Shown here piece by piece: positions 7,505 to 15,781 of a DNA stretch of 32,631 bases; the stretch's first letter is position 1, and every line of letters starts with the position of its first letter. The notes below the pieces were generated by a model. It saw only the letters and a program-made list of their open reading frames with translations. It made no database searches and was not told the DNA's origin. The position numbers were made by a program, and so were the translations under genes. Origin of the DNA: an uncultured Methanobrevibacter sp. (lineage in GTDB: Archaea; Methanobacteriota; Methanobacteria; Methanobacteriales; Methanobacteriaceae); the NCBI RefSeq assembly GCF_946408925.1, contig NZ_CAMJUE010000018.1, forward strand, positions 1 to 32,631. The letters are read 5' to 3'.

Positions 7505-7522
7505 AACATCAATATTGATGTT
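7505..7522. repeat. 18-bp perfect palindrome
   Basis: The sequence AACATCAATATTGATGTT is a perfect inverted repeat without spacer. It lies between the minus-strand small-ORF promoter (7458-7468) and the plus-strand genes starting at 7626 and 7670. Its size and symmetry fit a dimeric repressor's operator, but AT-rich palindromes also arise by chance. Confidence 0.35.
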
Positions 7523-7625
7523 ATTATGTAAAATTGTTTAATAAATGAAATGCTTAAAAAATAATAAAAATCCATCTGCAAAAGTAATATGCAATGAAAA
7601 ACATATGATTGATTGAGGCAATATC

Positions 7626-7673
7626 ATGATTGTATGCAGTGTATGCGGGAGACCTGGAAGGTTATTTTTATGA
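7626..7673 (+). CDS. 15-aa leader-like ORF with a half zinc ribbon
   Basis: The ATG at 7626 follows a GAGG and encodes MIVCSVCGRPGRLFL, then a TGA that overlaps the ATG of the TPR gene in an ATGA junction. The CSVCG knuckle matches the first half of the 1985 microprotein (MITCDVCG). It could be a truncated zinc-ribbon gene kept as a coupling or leader peptide, or a decaying remnant. Confidence 0.4.
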   Translation: MIVCSVCGRPGRLFL

Positions 7674-8500
7674 GTGAAAGCGACAAGTCCTATGAAATCC
7701 CATTTGAAGAGTATGATTTTTCAAATCCTCCAATGCTTGAGCATGACTCCAAGCTCGACCTTGCTGAAAACATCAAAAGAAAGGCGGTCATGATACGTTA
7801 TGCACAGTATCTCACCGATTCAGGCCAGTTCAATGATGCGATACTCTATTTGAAGTACATTTCAAACAATTCCTATTTTTCAAATGACTATTATCCCTAC
7901 AGGTGCCTTTCAGGGATTTATGAAAAAACCGAGGATTACACGGCAGAGCTTGTCAACATCAAGAGACTCTTCCATGCAAGGATTTACCTCAACGATTATC
8001 AGATGACCTGGTTCAGTGATAGGATTCGCTTTCTCATGGAAAAGACTTCTGCCAGCGAGTATGAAGTTCAGGGATGGATTGACTATTATCAGTTTCACGG
8101 TGCGCTCAATAAAAAAAGATTGAACCCGTTTCTAGCAGAGCGTTTCACATTTAATGAAGATAAAATCATTGTCATAAGCATGGATGAGTTCAACTACCTC
8201 CAGGATGTGCTTGCACTTGAAAAAACAGGTCTGATTTATGAAAGCGTCGGAAATTTAGACCTTGCCATAACCCATTACTCAAATATAATCTCAAGCGGTG
8301 AGTATAACTGCTGCCGCTTTTACTATAGGCTGTGTCGGTGCCTTGATAAGGCAGGTGATTATCAAAGGGAGGCAAAGGCAATCAGACTCTATTTCACTCT
8401 GAAACCCTCTGACCGGACCAGTTCAAGTGATGAGTGGTTTTATAAAAGACTTGAAAGCGTTGAGCATAAGCTTAAATCAAGCCTTGACTATTATTTTTAG
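7670..8500 (+). CDS. TPR-like helical-repeat protein
   Basis: A 276-residue protein with tetratricopeptide-like helix pairs: YAQYLTDSGQFNDAILYLKYI, YRCLSGIYEKTEDYTAEL and, near the C-terminus, LALEKTGLIYESVGNLDLAI and YYRLCRCLDKAGDYQREAKAI. The ATG at 7670 overlaps the stop of the 15-codon ORF upstream; an in-frame TTG at 7613 is less likely. No enzyme motif is visible. TPRs normally hold protein partners. Clustering with zinc-ribbon and SseB proteins suggests a scaffold role, but this is inference. Confidence 0.65.
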   Translation: MSESDKSYEIPFEEYDFSNPPMLEHDSKLDLAENIKRKAVMIRYAQYLTDSGQFNDAILYLKYISNNSYFSNDYYPYRCLSGIYEKTEDYTAELVNIKRLFHARIYLNDYQMTWFSDRIRFLMEKTSASEYEVQGWIDYYQFHGALNKKRLNPFLAERFTFNEDKIIVISMDEFNYLQDVLALEKTGLIYESVGNLDLAITHYSNIISSGEYNCCRFYYRLCRCLDKAGDYQREAKAIRLYFTLKPSDRTSSSDEWFYKRLESVEHKLKSSLDYYF

Positions 8501-8538
8501 GGGTTTCATTTATAATAATGTAAGTACTATATTTAATC

Positions 8539-8865
8539 ATGAACACATGTCCCAACTGCGGTTCACCCGTACTTGACGGGGACCCTTACTGCCAGCACTG
8601 CGGATGCCATCTTTCATGGAGCTGCCAGACACAAGATTTAAACAGTCACGATTACGATTTGGATGATGTGCTCGACTCGCTTTTCATTAATGATGTGCAA
8701 AAAAGCCTTTTAAAGCTGAAGCTTGAGTCCTACCTTAAGGCAAAAGCACAAATGATTGAATTAAATATATTGGAACATGTTGGCCGCAAGGCCAATGAAA
8801 AATATACATTCACAAACAGACTGTATTTTGTATATTTTTTAATTATGGCCAATATTTCTTATTGA
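8539..8865 (+). CDS. Zinc ribbon fused to N-terminal module of the 6351 family
   Basis: A 108-residue protein. Residues 1-22 are a zinc ribbon (C4/C7, C18/C21) almost identical in pattern to the 548 protein. Residues about 40-75 match the helical module of the 6351 protein (DDVLDSLFINDVQKSLLKLK, then an ESYLKAKA segment). The matching stops before the alpha/beta half and the end is an unrelated hydrophobic string (FVYFLIMANISY), so the gene is probably truncated. A TATA-like box at about 8508-8518, 26 bases before the ATG, suggests a leaderless mRNA. Confidence 0.6.
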   Translation: MNTCPNCGSPVLDGDPYCQHCGCHLSWSCQTQDLNSHDYDLDDVLDSLFINDVQKSLLKLKLESYLKAKAQMIELNILEHVGRKANEKYTFTNRLYFVYFLIMANISY

Positions 8866-8984
8866 TGGTCGGTATTTAAATTATTGCTTGTTATATCAAT
8901 ATTTTGTACACTAATGTTGTTTGGGAATGTTTAATATATAAGTTGTGCATAAATAATATTAAAGATATCAGTAATGTTGATAAA

Positions 8985-9545
8985 ATGGAAAACCGAAATA
9001 TAATCATAATACTAATTGCAATTGTGGTTGTTCTGGCAGTTGTTGCAGGAGCAATGTTTATGCAGTCTGGCAATGTCAAAGAGCCTACAAAGATTAAAAT
9101 TACAAATGACAAGTCACAATACGAAGGTGGAAAAGTATCAATACAATTGACTGACTTCAATAAGACTGCGATATCCAAAGAAAAGGTAAACATTACAATA
9201 ACCAACAATAAAGGAAAAGTAGTGGTTAACAAAACAGTTAAAACCAATTCAAAAGGTAAAGCAAATCTTGACCTTGATTTGAAGAAAGGAAATTATACGG
9301 TCAATGCTACTTATGGGGGAAATGAAAACTATACAGGTAACAGTACAACACAGAATCTGAAAATCAAAGAAAAGGCTAAAAAAAGCGTTTCTTCAAGCTC
9401 TTCATCTTCTGGAAATTCCTATGTGGACCAAATTTTAAATGATCCCTCATGCACTGTTGTAAAAGATCCATATGCCATTTGTCCAAAACATGGAGTCCCA
9501 TATTGGCAGGACAATTACTGTGACTGGTTCATAAAACCATTATAA
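8985..9545 (+). CDS. Membrane-anchored single Ig-like domain protein
   Basis: The ATG at 8985 aligns with the MEHKHIIIILLAI start of the 9562 protein, so an open TTG start 27 codons upstream is rejected. The 186-residue product has an N-terminal hydrophobic anchor (about 5-27), an Ig-like domain (about 33-130: IKITNDKSQYEGG, VNITITNNKGK, YTVNATYGGNENYTGNS), then a serine-rich linker and a Cys-containing tail (CPKHG, NYCDW). The tail could form disulfides or bind metal outside the cell. A TATA box at 8929-8943 precedes it. It is transcribed with the 9562 copy just downstream. Confidence 0.7.
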   Translation: MENRNIIIILIAIVVVLAVVAGAMFMQSGNVKEPTKIKITNDKSQYEGGKVSIQLTDFNKTAISKEKVNITITNNKGKVVVNKTVKTNSKGKANLDLDLKKGNYTVNATYGGNENYTGNSTTQNLKIKEKAKKSVSSSSSSSGNSYVDQILNDPSCTVVKDPYAICPKHGVPYWQDNYCDWFIKPL

Positions 9546-9561
9546 TGGAGGATTTGAAAAA

Positions 9562-10104
9562 ATGGAACATAAACATATAATAATAATTCTTTTGGCAATT
9601 ATTGTCATTCTTGCAGCGGGAATTGGAGTTGCACTGATGAGTCCTGCTCATTCAAAGCAGCCAACTGCCATTAAAATAACAAGCAACAATACACAATATG
9701 AGGATGATGCATCCATATCTATTACTCTGGCTGATTCAAACAGGACTTCACTTTCAAAAGAGATTGTAAACATCACAATAACTGACAAAGACGGTAAGGT
9801 TGTTGTTGATAATGTTGTAAAAACCGACAATAACGGAAGTGCAAAGCTTGAATTGGATCTTAAGAAAGGAACATATCAGGTGAATGTCACCTATCAGGGT
9901 AATGACAACTATACCGGAAACACTACAACCCAGAAACTCCAAATCGAAGAAGAGGCTGTTGAGGCCGAAACAGATAACTATGATGCAGGAGCATTCTACA
10001 GCAAACAGTCAGAAAGGACAATCTACACCGGTGAGGTTCACGACGCTCCCGACGGTCACAAGTGGAAGCATCTCGGAAACAACGAATGGGTTAAAATAGA
10101 CTAA
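9562..10104 (+). CDS. Membrane-anchored single Ig-like domain protein
   Basis: This 180-residue protein is 16 bases after the previous paralog, with a TGGAGGAT site. An N-terminal anchor (about 4-26) is followed by an Ig-like domain (about 33-128), and the C-terminus ends in KWKHLGNNEWVKID. Its first 40 codons are close at the DNA level to those of the 1359 gene, indicating a recent duplication or gene conversion. As with the other three copies, the C-terminal tail is unique, so the anchor and Ig domain look like a reusable display unit. Confidence 0.75.
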   Translation: MEHKHIIIILLAIIVILAAGIGVALMSPAHSKQPTAIKITSNNTQYEDDASISITLADSNRTSLSKEIVNITITDKDGKVVVDNVVKTDNNGSAKLELDLKKGTYQVNVTYQGNDNYTGNTTTQKLQIEEEAVEAETDNYDAGAFYSKQSERTIYTGEVHDAPDGHKWKHLGNNEWVKID

Positions 10105-10139
10105 ATTTCAGTATTCTTTTAAAGATTTCAGAGGGTAAA

Positions 10140-10754
10140 ATGAAGAAGTGCAGGATATGCGGAGAAAAAAACCCTGATAAAAACAGGTTCTGCCAAAACT
10201 GCGGAGATTCATTATCAGCATCCGTGATAGGTTCCAAAAAAAGGATTATTGTGATTGCAGTTGTAATCTTTGCGGTTTTATGGTTTATCGCGATGACTCC
10301 GCATATCTTTTTTGGAGAGCCCTTTGACTCATTTAGCGAAGAGTCACAAACCCGCAATCTTGTTGACTTCAACGCCATTGACATGGACTGTGACGGGGCA
10401 CTGACTTTTGAGGAGGCAGACGGATATGCTCCTGAAATCGACCAATACACTCTCTCGGATATCTTTGATAAGGCCGATAGAAATCACAACGGGCTTTTGA
10501 GAGGTGGGGAATTTGATCTCTACATCAATAAAATCAAGGATTACAGTAAGCAACTTGAAAAACAGAAAAAGTCCAATGAAAAAAACATTTCCTCATCAAG
10601 TTCCATTCCGACAGTAAAACTTGGAAAATGTCCTTCATGCGGAAGTGGGGCTGAAAATATGTATGAGTATACCGACGAGTTCGGACGCCCGTATTACCAG
10701 TGCACAGTATGTGACTATTTGATATATGAGGAAGGGGAATTCTATGATGGGTAA
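10140..10754 (+). CDS. Membrane protein with zinc ribbons and an EF-hand pair
   Basis: A 204-residue protein. Residues 4-21 form a zinc ribbon (C4/C7, C18/C21). Residues 35-52 are a transmembrane helix. Residues 81-92 (D81, D83, D85, E92) and 113-124 (D113, N115, N117, E124) are two canonical EF-hand loops. A second cysteine set (C164/C167, C188/C191) lies near the end. The topology is probably ribbon inside, EF-hands and second ribbon outside, which would couple extracytoplasmic calcium to a cytoplasmic adaptor. EF-hands are uncommon in archaeal membrane proteins of this size. The ATG has AGAGGGT upstream. Confidence 0.7.
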   Translation: MKKCRICGEKNPDKNRFCQNCGDSLSASVIGSKKRIIVIAVVIFAVLWFIAMTPHIFFGEPFDSFSEESQTRNLVDFNAIDMDCDGALTFEEADGYAPEIDQYTLSDIFDKADRNHNGLLRGGEFDLYINKIKDYSKQLEKQKKSNEKNISSSSSIPTVKLGKCPSCGSGAENMYEYTDEFGRPYYQCTVCDYLIYEEGEFYDG

Positions 10755-10811
10755 AATGTTGGTGTTATGGTGCAGGATAAGATAATGTGTCCAATGCTTT
10801 AAGCTGAATGA

Positions 10812-11132
10812 CATTCAGAAGTTCTGCGTTTATGTAATGTAACCAATACCATCAATGTGACCTCAAATGAGGAAGATAAAAACACATCCAATAATGATGC
10901 TAACGCCACAGTCGAAATAACAGATGTTGCGGATGAAGTCACTCCAAACGATAATAATCGTGAAGTGGACATTCCAAAGGATAGTGATGGTCAGGATGAT
11001 GGTGTCGTTCCAATTGAAGAGGGCAAAAAATCTTCACACTCAACATCCGACTCACATACAGCAGGAAATCCGATATTTATGATAGTATTGGCTTTGATTT
11101 CAGTATTCATTGGCCTTAGAAGGAAATTTTAA
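10812..11132 (+). pseudogene. C-terminal remnant of an adhesin-like surface protein
   Basis: The frame opens after a TGA at 10809-10811 with no good start; only a GTG at 10857 without a ribosome binding site is available. The product is an Asn/Thr/Asp/Glu-rich stretch followed by SHTAGNPIFMIVLALI and a short basic end (GLRRKF). A TAGNPI motif, a hydrophobic stretch and terminal basic residues is the membrane-anchoring end typical of Methanobrevibacter adhesin-like proteins. There is no signal peptide. It is best read as the tail of a once larger surface protein. Confidence 0.5.
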
Positions 11133-11202
11133 ATTAAGAGGATAATTTTTCCCCACTTACTTTTTTGTAAAATATTTGTACCATTACCAAAATATTAAAA
11201 TT

Positions 11203-11610
11203 ATGAATAAAAAACTTCTTGTCATTATAGCTTTAATTGTAATAGTTTTGGGCTTTACAGCATTCAGCCAGATGAAGGGGGAAGTTTATATTGACGTTTG
11301 GGCTGAAAAAATCCCCAATACTTCTGATATGTATTTTATATGCGAGCTTCACCATTCTGACGGAAGTATTATAGACACATCTCTTGGCCATCTGGATTTT
11401 GAGCTTTTGGATGCTAACCAATCAGGTATCGGTGCTGAGGGGGCAATGCCTGTTCACGGAAAACTGATTTCAAGACTAAGCGGTGAGTGGGAAAATGTCC
11501 GTGTCCACTATGACGGGGGATACATCTTCAGGCCATATGACTATTCGGGAAGTCTGACTATTCAAAATTCAACTAATCTCACTGATGATGATATCAATTG
11601 CGGATTTTGA
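11203..11610 (+). CDS. Small membrane-anchored or secreted protein
   Basis: The ATG at 11203 starts a 135-residue protein with MNKKL and a hydrophobic segment (about 4-21) typical of a signal anchor. The upstream TTG at 11176 is unlikely because it would place nine polar residues before the anchor. The external part is beta-rich (VYIDVWAEKI, YFICELHHSDGSIID, WENVRVHYDGGYIF) and ends in an Asn/Thr/Asp-rich tail. No family is recognised. It lies with the other surface proteins of this region. Confidence 0.55.
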   Translation: MNKKLLVIIALIVIVLGFTAFSQMKGEVYIDVWAEKIPNTSDMYFICELHHSDGSIIDTSLGHLDFELLDANQSGIGAEGAMPVHGKLISRLSGEWENVRVHYDGGYIFRPYDYSGSLTIQNSTNLTDDDINCGF

Positions 11611-11728
11611 AGGCATGCTTTTTGCAATGTTAACATTGATTAAAGTTTCCATATTATAATTTTGTTCATTTTTAAGTTTTTAGCTAAAATGGGACAATAT
11701 ATTTATTTTAAAAAGATAAATAATTATT

Positions 11729-12433
11729 ATGGAACTGAAAAATTTTTTTAAAAATTCTTCAAATGAAATTTATAACAGGAATATGGATTTGCTGGAAGAA
11801 TATGATTTGGTCAATCCTATGGGTTCTCCAAATAAACTCTTTTTAAAATTCATCACTGCCAGAAACCTTAAGATTAAGGAAGATGAGATAACCAGTGAGC
11901 TGATTGAAGAATTTGAGGGTTCCATCGATTCAATCAATCTCCGTCTTGAGCAAAATCAGAGGGAAAAGGAAATAATCTTTACACAGCAGAAGGTGTGGAT
12001 CAATATCCTTGAGGATGATGAGTGGGTTGGAACCGACATGTTGCTGATGCATGATGGGGTTGTTATTGAAAAGACCGGTGAAAAACTTCTCTATGCCGGG
12101 ATGGGTGATATCAGCATTGAAGATGGCGGATGGTCCAAAAAAAGGGTCACCATTGACACTTATGATGATGAGTTTGTTTTTGAGATAAATGAGGTCAGGG
12201 CAGTGCCGTTAAAGGAGATTCTTGAGGACAATATTGACAATCACAAGCATGATGAGTTTGATGATTTGCTTGACTTGTATGCACTGTTTGATGAGGGAAA
12301 GATTTCAGAAGAGGAGCTTGAAGTGAGAAAGGCTCTGATTTACAGTGACAATTTTTACTGCACATCCTGCGGTGAGAAGCTGGACCCGGACTCAGAATTC
12401 TGCTCAAATTGCGGTCATGAAATACTTGATTAG
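11729..12433 (+). CDS. PH-like/SHOCT/zinc-ribbon protein
   Basis: A 234-residue protein. Residues about 88-165 have the strand pattern of a bacterial PH-like domain (MLLMHDGVVIEKTGEKLLYAG, then KRVTIDTYDDEFVFEI). Residues about 177-204 are a SHOCT segment (LLDLYALFDEGKISEEELE). Residues 211-228 are a zinc ribbon (C211/C214, C225/C228). This domain order is common in prokaryotic regulatory or adaptor proteins of unknown partner. A TATA box at about 11694-11706 lies 26 bases before the ATG and no ribosome binding site is seen, so the mRNA is probably leaderless. Confidence 0.7.
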   Translation: MELKNFFKNSSNEIYNRNMDLLEEYDLVNPMGSPNKLFLKFITARNLKIKEDEITSELIEEFEGSIDSINLRLEQNQREKEIIFTQQKVWINILEDDEWVGTDMLLMHDGVVIEKTGEKLLYAGMGDISIEDGGWSKKRVTIDTYDDEFVFEINEVRAVPLKEILEDNIDNHKHDEFDDLLDLYALFDEGKISEEELEVRKALIYSDNFYCTSCGEKLDPDSEFCSNCGHEILD

Positions 12434-12527
12434 ATACTAAATTATTTTAATACTTTAACATCAAATATGTTGTTTAATTAATCAGTATTTTAAAATTCTT
12501 ATTTTAAATAAAAAAATAGTATAGGAA

Positions 12528-12941
12528 TCATAGTCCTATGTAGTCAATTATACGTTTAATTTCATCTTCATTTAAAATTTCAAGGGATTTCCTTTCACAC
12601 TCATCAATAACCCTTTCAATATCATCACTTGAATGTTTCTTTAAAAATGCGTATCCGTGATGTGAAGCGACCATTTTCAAGACATGGCTGGACAGATAAA
12701 TGTCATCAATATATCCGTAGGGACCGTAGACCTGCTCTGAGATAACATCATCAGGTGTTACATAATATGCAATGGCACCGCAGATAGGCAATTTAAAAGA
12801 CCTGTCAACTTCACTGTTAAGCAAATCACATAAAAGCTTAAAGAGTTTAGGTCCGTAATCAATGAATGATTCGTATTCTCCAGTGTATGTTTCAAGATTT
12901 TCAATTAAAGTGTCATAGAAATCTTTAAAAATAGCTTCCAT
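12528..12941 (-). CDS. DUF1232 (YkvA-like) protein
   Basis: This minus-strand gene encodes about 137 residues. The central segment (FKLPICGAIAYYVTPDDVI, then GYIDDIYLSS) matches the DUF1232 signature of a hydrophobic helix, YxxxPxD and a (G)xIDD motif. The start at 12941 is chosen because GAGGGTGA precedes it by four bases; an ATG at 12974 is open but lacks such a site. The gene is divergent from the 13024 gene, the two sharing an 82-base promoter region. DUF1232 has no firmly known function. Confidence 0.7.
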   Translation of the reverse strand: MEAIFKDFYDTLIENLETYTGEYESFIDYGPKLFKLLCDLLNSEVDRSFKLPICGAIAYYVTPDDVISEQVYGPYGYIDDIYLSSHVLKMVASHHGYAFLKKHSSDDIERVIDECERKSLEILNEDEIKRIIDYIGL

Positions 12942-13023
12942 AAATTCACCCTCATATACTATTTTGTCATACAATCATATTTAAATATTATTTAATCACA
13001 ATATTAATACAGAGGTGTAAAAA

Positions 13024-15681
13024 GTGTCTAACTTTGATTTTTTAAAAGATTTTGATGATACCTTATGGAAATTGGGAAATCGTATTGAAAAACAGGTTAA
13101 TACTTCTCCGTCAGGTGTAAAGGCAGATGCTACTACATTTCTAGAACATATATTAAAAGAATTGCTCAACCAGGCAGGGTTAAAATATAACTCTAGAAAA
13201 CCATTCACCGACCAAGTTGATGCGGTATTCAGATCAAATCTGAAAATGTCCAACGCATACAGAGAACGTATTAAAAATGCATACAACTACAGAAACAAGA
13301 TTCATGATGAATTTGAAGATATTGAAAAGCATGAATTCGAGGATGCACTGCAGCTTCACGAAAAACTGTTCTACATTGCACGGAAATTCTACCGTGACTA
13401 TAATGATGAATATGATGAATACAAGGGCGTTCCGGAATTCAAGCCTTTGGAATTTGACTTTTCAACCCCCGAGCTGGAGCAGGTCAGGGTTCCGGATTTC
13501 AACCAGATAGTTGATGTCAAATATGATTATTGTGTTGTTTGCGGTGAACCGAATCACCTGAACTATTCAATATACTGCCACAAATGCAGCAGAACACTGG
13601 ATAATGCAAATAACTTCATATCAGTCAGGAATGCATTCGGAAAGGATGCCAGATTCACAAAAGAGGATCTGATTGAATACGGCATGCAGGAGGGTTATGT
13701 CAATCAGTTCATAAACTCCATGGTCCGGGAAAACATGCTCAAGGTTGCAGGAAGATTTATAACATTCAACAACATGTACCTTGATGAATACCTGGCAAAA
13801 ATCGACAATTACATTGCAGTCGGCGAGCTCATTACAAGATTCAAAGAGGATAAGATATCTCCTGAAGACATTAAAAAATCCAAGGAATACAAACAGGGAA
13901 GTTTTCATCAGGAACCATTTTATCAGTTTTTCAAGATTGTCAACCGTGAAATAATTAAGAAGTTTGAAAAGGACATTCTCACAACAGAAAACATTCATGA
14001 CAGCATAGAATACACTACAATCACCCAAAAACAGCTTCAGAGATGGTATACCATGCAGCTTGGACATTACCAAAGAGGAAACATTAATGAATCATTTGTA
14101 GTGTTCAATAAATTGCTTCAGGAGGAATATATTGATTTGAAGCGCCAGGGAACTCCTGAAAAGGACATCAAAAAGCAGCTGAATGTTTCCGATGAAATCT
14201 ATGAATTCTGGCAAAAGGAATATGATGATTTCATCACAGAAATCCGGGAAATCAAGAAGGACTTGCTTTTAAAAGCGTTCAATGACGGAAAAACAAGGGA
14301 TGAAGCAATAGAAATTGCGGGAATGAGCCAAAAGGAATATGACGATCTGGTCAAATATTCAGACTTCAAGGGAAATGAATTCTCACAGAAGAGAAAAATG
14401 GAACTTGAAGCGAGAAAACAGAATCTCATTGAATACCTCAAGGAAAATGATTTGAAAACATCATGCGACCTTGCCAAAATTTCAGTCGATGACTTTTACC
14501 AGTGGTATGAACAGGACATGTCCTCTGATTTCTATATAAACACAACAACCGTATTGATGCATAACTTTTTAAACCAAAGAAGAAAAGGCAAAACCAAGGT
14601 TGAAGCGGCACAGGCCATCGCTCTTGAATATAAATATGTGGAACGCTGGCTGAACCGTACACTGGATATCTGCGAAGACTTTAAAAACAGGCATGTACGC
14701 GTCATTGTCGGGCTGATCATGGACGGCTTTAAGAAAAACCAATCCAAAGAGGAAATTTCAAAAACTGCAGATGTAAGCGTTGAGCGTATAAACCACTACC
14801 TGAACCTGGGTAAAACAGGTTACGGAACATTCAAGCAGTTGTATGATTATTATGAAGAAAACATTATTCCAAAACAGCTGAACAGATTTTTGTCAGAAAT
14901 CAAAAACAAGCCGCTTAAAAAAGCATTGGAATTGTCCGAATTGTCTCAAAATGAACTTGATGAATGCTGCAGTGAAGGCAAATCCGGAAATGTTAAATAC
15001 AGGCAATTTTATGAGTCCTATTATAATCTGAAGCTTGATGTGTTCCTGACAAGATTCAACAAGAAAAAATCAAAATCCAAGGCATTAAGAAGTGCGGGCC
15101 TGAGAGAAGCTGAACTTGAGGAATGCTATCGCTTAGGAAGCGAAGGTGATGAGCGCTTTGAAGAGTTTTACCGCAAATATTATGATTTAAAACTTGAAAT
15201 TGTATACTCAAGCGTCATTAAGGGAGAGTCAAAAACTGACGCTTTGAAAAAAGCGGATTTAAAAGAAGAGGAATTGCCTGATGATATTGATGATGTTATT
15301 GTTGATAAGAAATTGGACATTGTAACCAGGTCCATTAAACAGGATTTGACCACCAAACAGGCTGCAAGAAAAGCGAATGTCAATATTAGCGATATATATG
15401 ACTGGTTTTTGAAGGGAAAATCAGGCGATGAGAAATTCATGGAATTTGCCGACATTTATTATGACAATTATGTTTCACCGGGATCCCTTCTTGTTCAAAG
15501 GGGCATAAATGAGGATGTTCCTTTAAGTTTTATCTTTAAAAAATGCAAAAGTTTATTCACCCGTGAAGATTATGACTTCTGGTTGGAAAACGGATTTTTA
15601 AAGGAAGCTCAAGAGGAATTGGATAAAGAAAGTGAAGAGGAACGCAAAGAGAATACTCCTTCAATTTTCAAAAAAGACTGA
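13024..15681 (+). CDS. 885-aa zinc-ribbon protein with tandem HTH-like repeats
   Basis: The GTG start has GAGGTG upstream. Residues 1-130 are helical and resemble DUF4145/HEPN-like domains, with a YRNKIHDE motif (R90, H94). Residues 170-195 form a zinc ribbon (CVVCGEPNH and CHKC). From about residue 380 to 850 there are eight or so degenerate repeats of 45-55 residues. Each has a K..A...A.(V/L)....(D/E)...W or Y core and a G..G...F..FY..YY.. end, the same design as the two repeats of the 2127 protein. The protein could wrap along DNA, RNA or a protein polymer. Its R-to-H spacing is shorter than the classical HEPN nuclease motif, so nuclease activity is doubtful. Confidence 0.65.
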   Translation: MSNFDFLKDFDDTLWKLGNRIEKQVNTSPSGVKADATTFLEHILKELLNQAGLKYNSRKPFTDQVDAVFRSNLKMSNAYRERIKNAYNYRNKIHDEFEDIEKHEFEDALQLHEKLFYIARKFYRDYNDEYDEYKGVPEFKPLEFDFSTPELEQVRVPDFNQIVDVKYDYCVVCGEPNHLNYSIYCHKCSRTLDNANNFISVRNAFGKDARFTKEDLIEYGMQEGYVNQFINSMVRENMLKVAGRFITFNNMYLDEYLAKIDNYIAVGELITRFKEDKISPEDIKKSKEYKQGSFHQEPFYQFFKIVNREIIKKFEKDILTTENIHDSIEYTTITQKQLQRWYTMQLGHYQRGNINESFVVFNKLLQEEYIDLKRQGTPEKDIKKQLNVSDEIYEFWQKEYDDFITEIREIKKDLLLKAFNDGKTRDEAIEIAGMSQKEYDDLVKYSDFKGNEFSQKRKMELEARKQNLIEYLKENDLKTSCDLAKISVDDFYQWYEQDMSSDFYINTTTVLMHNFLNQRRKGKTKVEAAQAIALEYKYVERWLNRTLDICEDFKNRHVRVIVGLIMDGFKKNQSKEEISKTADVSVERINHYLNLGKTGYGTFKQLYDYYEENIIPKQLNRFLSEIKNKPLKKALELSELSQNELDECCSEGKSGNVKYRQFYESYYNLKLDVFLTRFNKKKSKSKALRSAGLREAELEECYRLGSEGDERFEEFYRKYYDLKLEIVYSSVIKGESKTDALKKADLKEEELPDDIDDVIVDKKLDIVTRSIKQDLTTKQAARKANVNISDIYDWFLKGKSGDEKFMEFADIYYDNYVSPGSLLVQRGINEDVPLSFIFKKCKSLFTREDYDFWLENGFLKEAQEELDKESEEERKENTPSIFKKD

Positions 15682-15781
15682 AAACAATAAACTATTTATA
15701 TGATGGGAAAGTAATAATAAGGTACCGTTAAAAAAATCAATCGCCTTTTTACAAACGCCACTATTAATAGAGAATCGTCCC

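Noticed and set aside
8780-8795. Hairpin TTGGCC-GCAA-GGCCAA with a GNRA-type loop.
   Set aside because: It lies inside the 8539 coding sequence with no other sign of an RNA element or terminator.
13288-13308. YRNKIHDE motif as a HEPN RNase active site.
   Set aside because: The Arg-to-His spacing is three residues rather than four to six, so the domain is described only as HEPN/DUF4145-like.
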